DNA of 64,000 bases, from positions 124,001 through 188,000 of the forward strand of contig CAVYRD010000011.1 of assembly GCA_963770865.1 (NCBI GenBank). The letters are read 5' to 3'. Positions 61,260 to 64,000 of this stretch are shown here, in pieces. Each line of letters starts with the position of its first letter. Positions within the stretch are counted from its first letter, which is position 1. The DNA comes from Miltoncostaea sp963770865. Its GTDB lineage: Bacteria > Actinomycetota > Thermoleophilia > Miltoncostaeales > Miltoncostaeaceae. The translations under genes were made by a program, and so were the position numbers. Under the pieces are notes generated by a model. That model ran no database searches. It was not told where the DNA came from and saw only the letters and a program-made list of their open reading frames with translations.

Positions 61260-62795
61260 ATGCCTGCGGACTACCTGCGCGCCATCCTCACGGCGCGCGT
61301 CTACGACGTCGCCCGGGAGACCGCGCTCGAGCGCGCGCCGCAGCTCTCGGAGCGCACGGGCTGCACGGTGCTGCTCAAGCGCGAGGACGAGCAGCCGGCC
61401 TTCTCGTTCAAGGTGCGCGGCGCCTACAACCGCATGTCGCGCCTCGGGCAGGAGGAGCTCGGCCGCGGCGTGATCGCGGCGTCGGCGGGCAACCACGCCC
61501 AGGGGGTGGCCCTGGCGGCCGCGCGCCTCGGCTGCCGGGCGGTGATCGTGATGCCGGTCACCACGCCGCAGGTGAAGGTCGACGCGGTGCGCGGGCTGGG
61601 CGGCGAGTGGGTCGAGGTGGTGCTGCACGGCGACTCCTACTCCGACGCGCAGGCGCGGGCGGACGGGATCGCGGCCGAGCGCGGCCTGGTCTTCGTGCAC
61701 CCGTTCGACGACCCCGACGTCATCGCCGGGCAGGGCACGGTGGCGATGGAGATCCTGCGCGCCCACCCGGCGCCGATCGACGCGATCTTCGTGCCGGTGG
61801 GCGGCGGCGGGCTGATCTCCGGGATCGCCGCCTACGTCAAGGCGCTGCGCCCCGAGATCCGCGTGATCGGCGTCCAGACGGCCGACTCGGACGCCATGGC
61901 GCGCTCGCTGGAGGCCGGCCGCCGGGTGACGCTCTCCGACGTCGGGCTCTTCTCCGACGGGACGGCGGTGCGCCGCGTGGGGAAGGAGACGTTCCGGCTC
62001 TGCCGCGAGCTCGTGGACGGCATGGTGCGCGTGGACGCCGACGCCGTGAGCGCCGCCATCAAGGACGTCTTCCAGGACACGCGCAGCATCCTCGAGCCGG
62101 CGGGCGCCCTGGCGGTGGCCGGGCTGAAGGCCTGGGCGGAGCAGGACGGCGCGCGCGGGTCGTGCCTGGTCGCCGTCGCCTCGGGCGCGAACATGAACTT
62201 CGACCGGCTGCGCTTCGTGGCCGAGCGCGCCGAGATCGGCGAGGCGCGCGAGGCCGTCTTCGGCGTCACGGTGCCGGAGGAACGCGGGTCGTTCCTGCGC
62301 TTCTGCGCGACGCTCGACGGCCACGGCATCACCGAGTTCAACTACCGCATCGCCGACGGCGAGCAGGCCCATCTGTTCGTGGGCTTCCAGATCCGCGGCC
62401 GCGAGGACGCGGCCCGTATCGCCGACGCCCTGCGGGAGGGCGGCTTCCCTGCCCTCGACCTCACCGACGACGAGCTGGCCAAGCAGCACCTGCGCCACAT
62501 GATCGGGGGACGGTCGGCCCGGGCGCACGACGAGCTGCTCTACCGCTTCGAGTTCCCCGAGCGTCCGGGCGCCCTGCTGCGGTTCCTCTCGGCGATGAGC
62601 CCGAACTGGAACATCTCGCTCTTCCACTACCGCAACGAGGGCGCGGACTTCGGCCGCATCCTCGTCGGGATCCAGGTCCCCGCCCGGGAGATGGCCGCCT
62701 TCCGGCGCTTCCTCGGCACCGTCGGCTACCCCCACGCGGACGAGACCGGCAACCCGGCGTACCGCCTCTTCCTGGGGGACGATCCCGCGGCCTGA
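61260..62795 (+). CDS. ilvA: Threonine ammonia-lyase, biosynthetic, two ACT domains
   Basis: 511 aa, near the E. coli length of 514. Converts threonine to 2-oxobutanoate, first step to isoleucine, with PLP. The PLP lysine is Lys51 in AFSFKVRGAYNRM; other motifs are ASAGNHAQGVALAA and the phosphate loop VGGGGLISGI. Two C-terminal ACT-type domains (about 328-415 and 420-505, ERGSFLRFCATLDGHGITEF and RPGALLRFLSAMSPNWNISL) bind isoleucine and valine for feedback control. ATG 61260. A short peptide-like frame and hairpin follow. Confidence 0.95.
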   Translation: MPADYLRAILTARVYDVARETALERAPQLSERTGCTVLLKREDEQPAFSFKVRGAYNRMSRLGQEELGRGVIAASAGNHAQGVALAAARLGCRAVIVMPVTTPQVKVDAVRGLGGEWVEVVLHGDSYSDAQARADGIAAERGLVFVHPFDDPDVIAGQGTVAMEILRAHPAPIDAIFVPVGGGGLISGIAAYVKALRPEIRVIGVQTADSDAMARSLEAGRRVTLSDVGLFSDGTAVRRVGKETFRLCRELVDGMVRVDADAVSAAIKDVFQDTRSILEPAGALAVAGLKAWAEQDGARGSCLVAVASGANMNFDRLRFVAERAEIGEAREAVFGVTVPEERGSFLRFCATLDGHGITEFNYRIADGEQAHLFVGFQIRGREDAARIADALREGGFPALDLTDDELAKQHLRHMIGGRSARAHDELLYRFEFPERPGALLRFLSAMSPNWNISLFHYRNEGADFGRILVGIQVPAREMAAFRRFLGTVGYPHADETGNPAYRLFLGDDPAA

Positions 62796-62808
62796 GCAAG
62801 GAGTTCGT

Positions 62809-62844
62809 GTGATTGGTCTCTTTGAGGAGACCTTGCTTGTCTGA
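62809..62844 (+). other. Possible 11-aa peptide with hairpin after ilvA
   Basis: aaggag (62798-62803) then GTG ATT GGT CTC TTT GAG GAG ACC TTG CTT GTC TGA, read as MIGLFEETLLV. The frame overlaps the stem-loop ggtctc-tttgag-gagacc (62815-62832), which could also simply be a weak terminator of ilvA. Confidence 0.3.
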
Positions 62845-62930
62845 CCTCATGCATCTCAGACGCATGCCGATCAGGGTGCAGGGTCCCGGCATCCGCCGGA
62901 GGCCCGGTCACACGAGAGAAGGAGAGGACC

Positions 62931-63128
62931 ATGTCGTCCTTCCGGGTATCGCTCAAGCGCCGCGGCGTGTCGCCGCTGTCGCTCACGATGGTCGTCAACG
63001 CAGCCTCCCGCGAGGAGGCCGCCGGCATCGCGGTCGCGATGGCCGAGCACGAGCGCGGGGGCATGTTCGAGGCCGGTCGCGTGAAGTCCCTCGGCACGGT
63101 CGCCGCGGGCGTCGCGGTGGACGCCTGA
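62931..63128 (+). CDS. Small protein of unknown function
   Basis: 65 aa. Starts SSFRVSLKRRGVSPLSLTMV and is alpha/beta; the middle VVNAASREEAAGIAVAMAEH resembles an ACT- or BofC-like small domain but is not assigned. GAGAAGGAGAG is a strong ribosome site. Stands alone after ilvA. Confidence 0.6.
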   Translation: MSSFRVSLKRRGVSPLSLTMVVNAASREEAAGIAVAMAEHERGGMFEAGRVKSLGTVAAGVAVDA

Positions 63129-63297
63129 TGACCGGCACCGCCTGAGCGGCGCCCCTTCGGGGGCGTCGCCCGGGTCGGGGGGCCTCCGCCCAGAGGGCGT
63201 CGAGGCCGGGACCGCGCCCCCCGCGTCGGCGTGAGCGCGGGCCACGGTGGGAGTACCCTGCCGATCGCAGCTGTCGGCGAGCGATCGAGGAGAGACG

Positions 63298-63990
63298 ATG
63301 GCCGAGACCCCCGAGGGGTATGGGTACTCGCGCGAGACATGGGACCGCGCGGCCGTGGGCGCGCAGGCGGACTCGCGCGCGATCTTCGGCAAGACGATGT
63401 TCCTGGTGGCCGTCACCGCGGGCTTCGCCGCGGCCGGCGCCTACGTCGGGCGCGACCTGTCCTGGGGCTGGGCGCTCCTGTGCTGGGTCGGCTCCCTCGG
63501 GCTCATCATCGCGATGAGCTTCGCCCGCAAGAAGGACGAGGCGACCCCGCTCCAGATGGGGCTGCTCTTCGGCGTCGGCGCCCTGCTCGGCCTCGCCATC
63601 GGCCCGACCCTGCAGGAGTACGCCAGCCTTGAGAGCGGCAGCACGATCATCGCCCAGGCCGCCGGGCTGACCGCGCTGTTCATGGCGATCATGGGCTCGA
63701 TCGGCTACGTCACCAAGCGCGACCTCTCGGGGCTCGGCCGCATCTCGTTCGTCGGCCTGATCGTCCTGCTGGTCTTCGGCCTCGTCGCGATCTTCGTCAA
63801 CATCCCGAACGAGAGCCTGATCTGGTGCATCGGCGGCCTGGTCGTGTTCGCGGGGCTCACGACCTTCGACTTCTGGCGCCTGCGCAGGGCGGGTGAGGGC
63901 GACGTCACGCTGATCGCGCTGTCGATCTTCCTCGACGCCTTCAACGTCTTCCTGTTCATGCTCCAGCTCCTGGGCGGTGGCCGGGACTGA
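63298..63990 (+). CDS. Bax inhibitor-1/YccA family membrane protein
   Basis: 230 aa. Seven membrane helices (about 32-52, 56-76, 84-104, 118-138, 149-169, 176-194, 206-226) with a conserved acidic C-terminal end, LTTFDFWRL, and ALSIFLDAFNVFLFMLQLLG, as in BI-1/YbhL proteins (calcium-leak or protease-modulating role in bacteria). GAGGAGAG precedes ATG 63298. Confidence 0.88.
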   Translation: MAETPEGYGYSRETWDRAAVGAQADSRAIFGKTMFLVAVTAGFAAAGAYVGRDLSWGWALLCWVGSLGLIIAMSFARKKDEATPLQMGLLFGVGALLGLAIGPTLQEYASLESGSTIIAQAAGLTALFMAIMGSIGYVTKRDLSGLGRISFVGLIVLLVFGLVAIFVNIPNESLIWCIGGLVVFAGLTTFDFWRLRRAGEGDVTLIALSIFLDAFNVFLFMLQLLGGGRD

Positions 63991-64000
63991 TCCGCCGACG

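Overview
The window is about 64 kb of very GC-rich DNA (GC-biased third codon positions, many GTG starts, 4-base ATGA/GTGA gene overlaps, lipoproteins and small zinc-ribbon proteins). The gene content suggests a high-GC actinobacterium, perhaps of the Thermoleophilia type. That assignment is inference; no rRNA or other marker gene is present. I saw no tRNA, rRNA, CRISPR array or prophage.

Layout. 1-8.3 kb: 3-prime-truncated P-type ATPase, HD-like protein, YihY/BrkB membrane protein, SulP anion transporter, small membrane and stress-type proteins, a flippase-like protein and Mn-type superoxide dismutase. 8.5-15 kb: PEP synthase, a cupin, a second (calcium-type) P-type ATPase and a PAP2 phosphatase. 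15-20.2 kb: small unknown protein, methyltransferase divergent from a B12-binding-type radical SAM protein, and a coupled membrane/lipid trio ending in a fatty-acid desaturase. 20.4-21.9 kb: an IS110-family element with a frameshifted transposase and a recognisable bridge RNA, inserted at the stop codon of an unusual sigma/anti-sigma fusion gene (21.9-23.2 kb). 23.2-25.2 kb: cupin, TetR repressor and a divergent cupin-RidA pair with tandem operator-like sites. 25.4-31.7 kb: polysaccharide deacetylase, DEAD-box helicase, LiaF-like protein, Ala-rich coiled-coil protein with a zinc-ribbon partner, PRC-barrel protein and a small 2TM channel. 31.7-37.2 kb: macro-domain protein, beta-propeller protein, two divergent alpha/beta hydrolases and a three-domain SRPBCC-like protein. 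37.3-46 kb: universal stress and CBS proteins, an ABC drug-type exporter, a third P-type ATPase and a MacB/FtsX-type ABC exporter. 46.2-48.1 kb: small-protein operon and an hsp20-phosphoribosyltransferase operon. 48.2-53.1 kb: a copper locus (cupredoxin lipoprotein, heavily frameshifted double cupredoxin, two-domain laccase-type multicopper oxidase, plastocyanin-like protein, SCO1). 53.1-64 kb: Tim44-like protein, zinc alcohol dehydrogenase, flippase, PAP2 and glycerophosphodiesterase, HtrA protease, zinc-ribbon SDR, threonine ammonia-lyase (ilvA) and a Bax-inhibitor-1-type protein.

Two themes stand out. First, the IS110 element is readable as a programmable recombination system: guide segments of the predicted bridge RNA match both its own ends and the chromosomal insertion site. 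Second, several otherwise well-preserved genes carry single-base indels (near 161, 3074, 21528, 25681 and the 3-prime end of the gene at 40.2-42.9 kb), and two loci (48.2-48.75 and 49.6-50.7 kb) carry many. Codon structure is intact on both sides of each break, so the events are either very recent or consensus-sequence errors; raw reads would decide.
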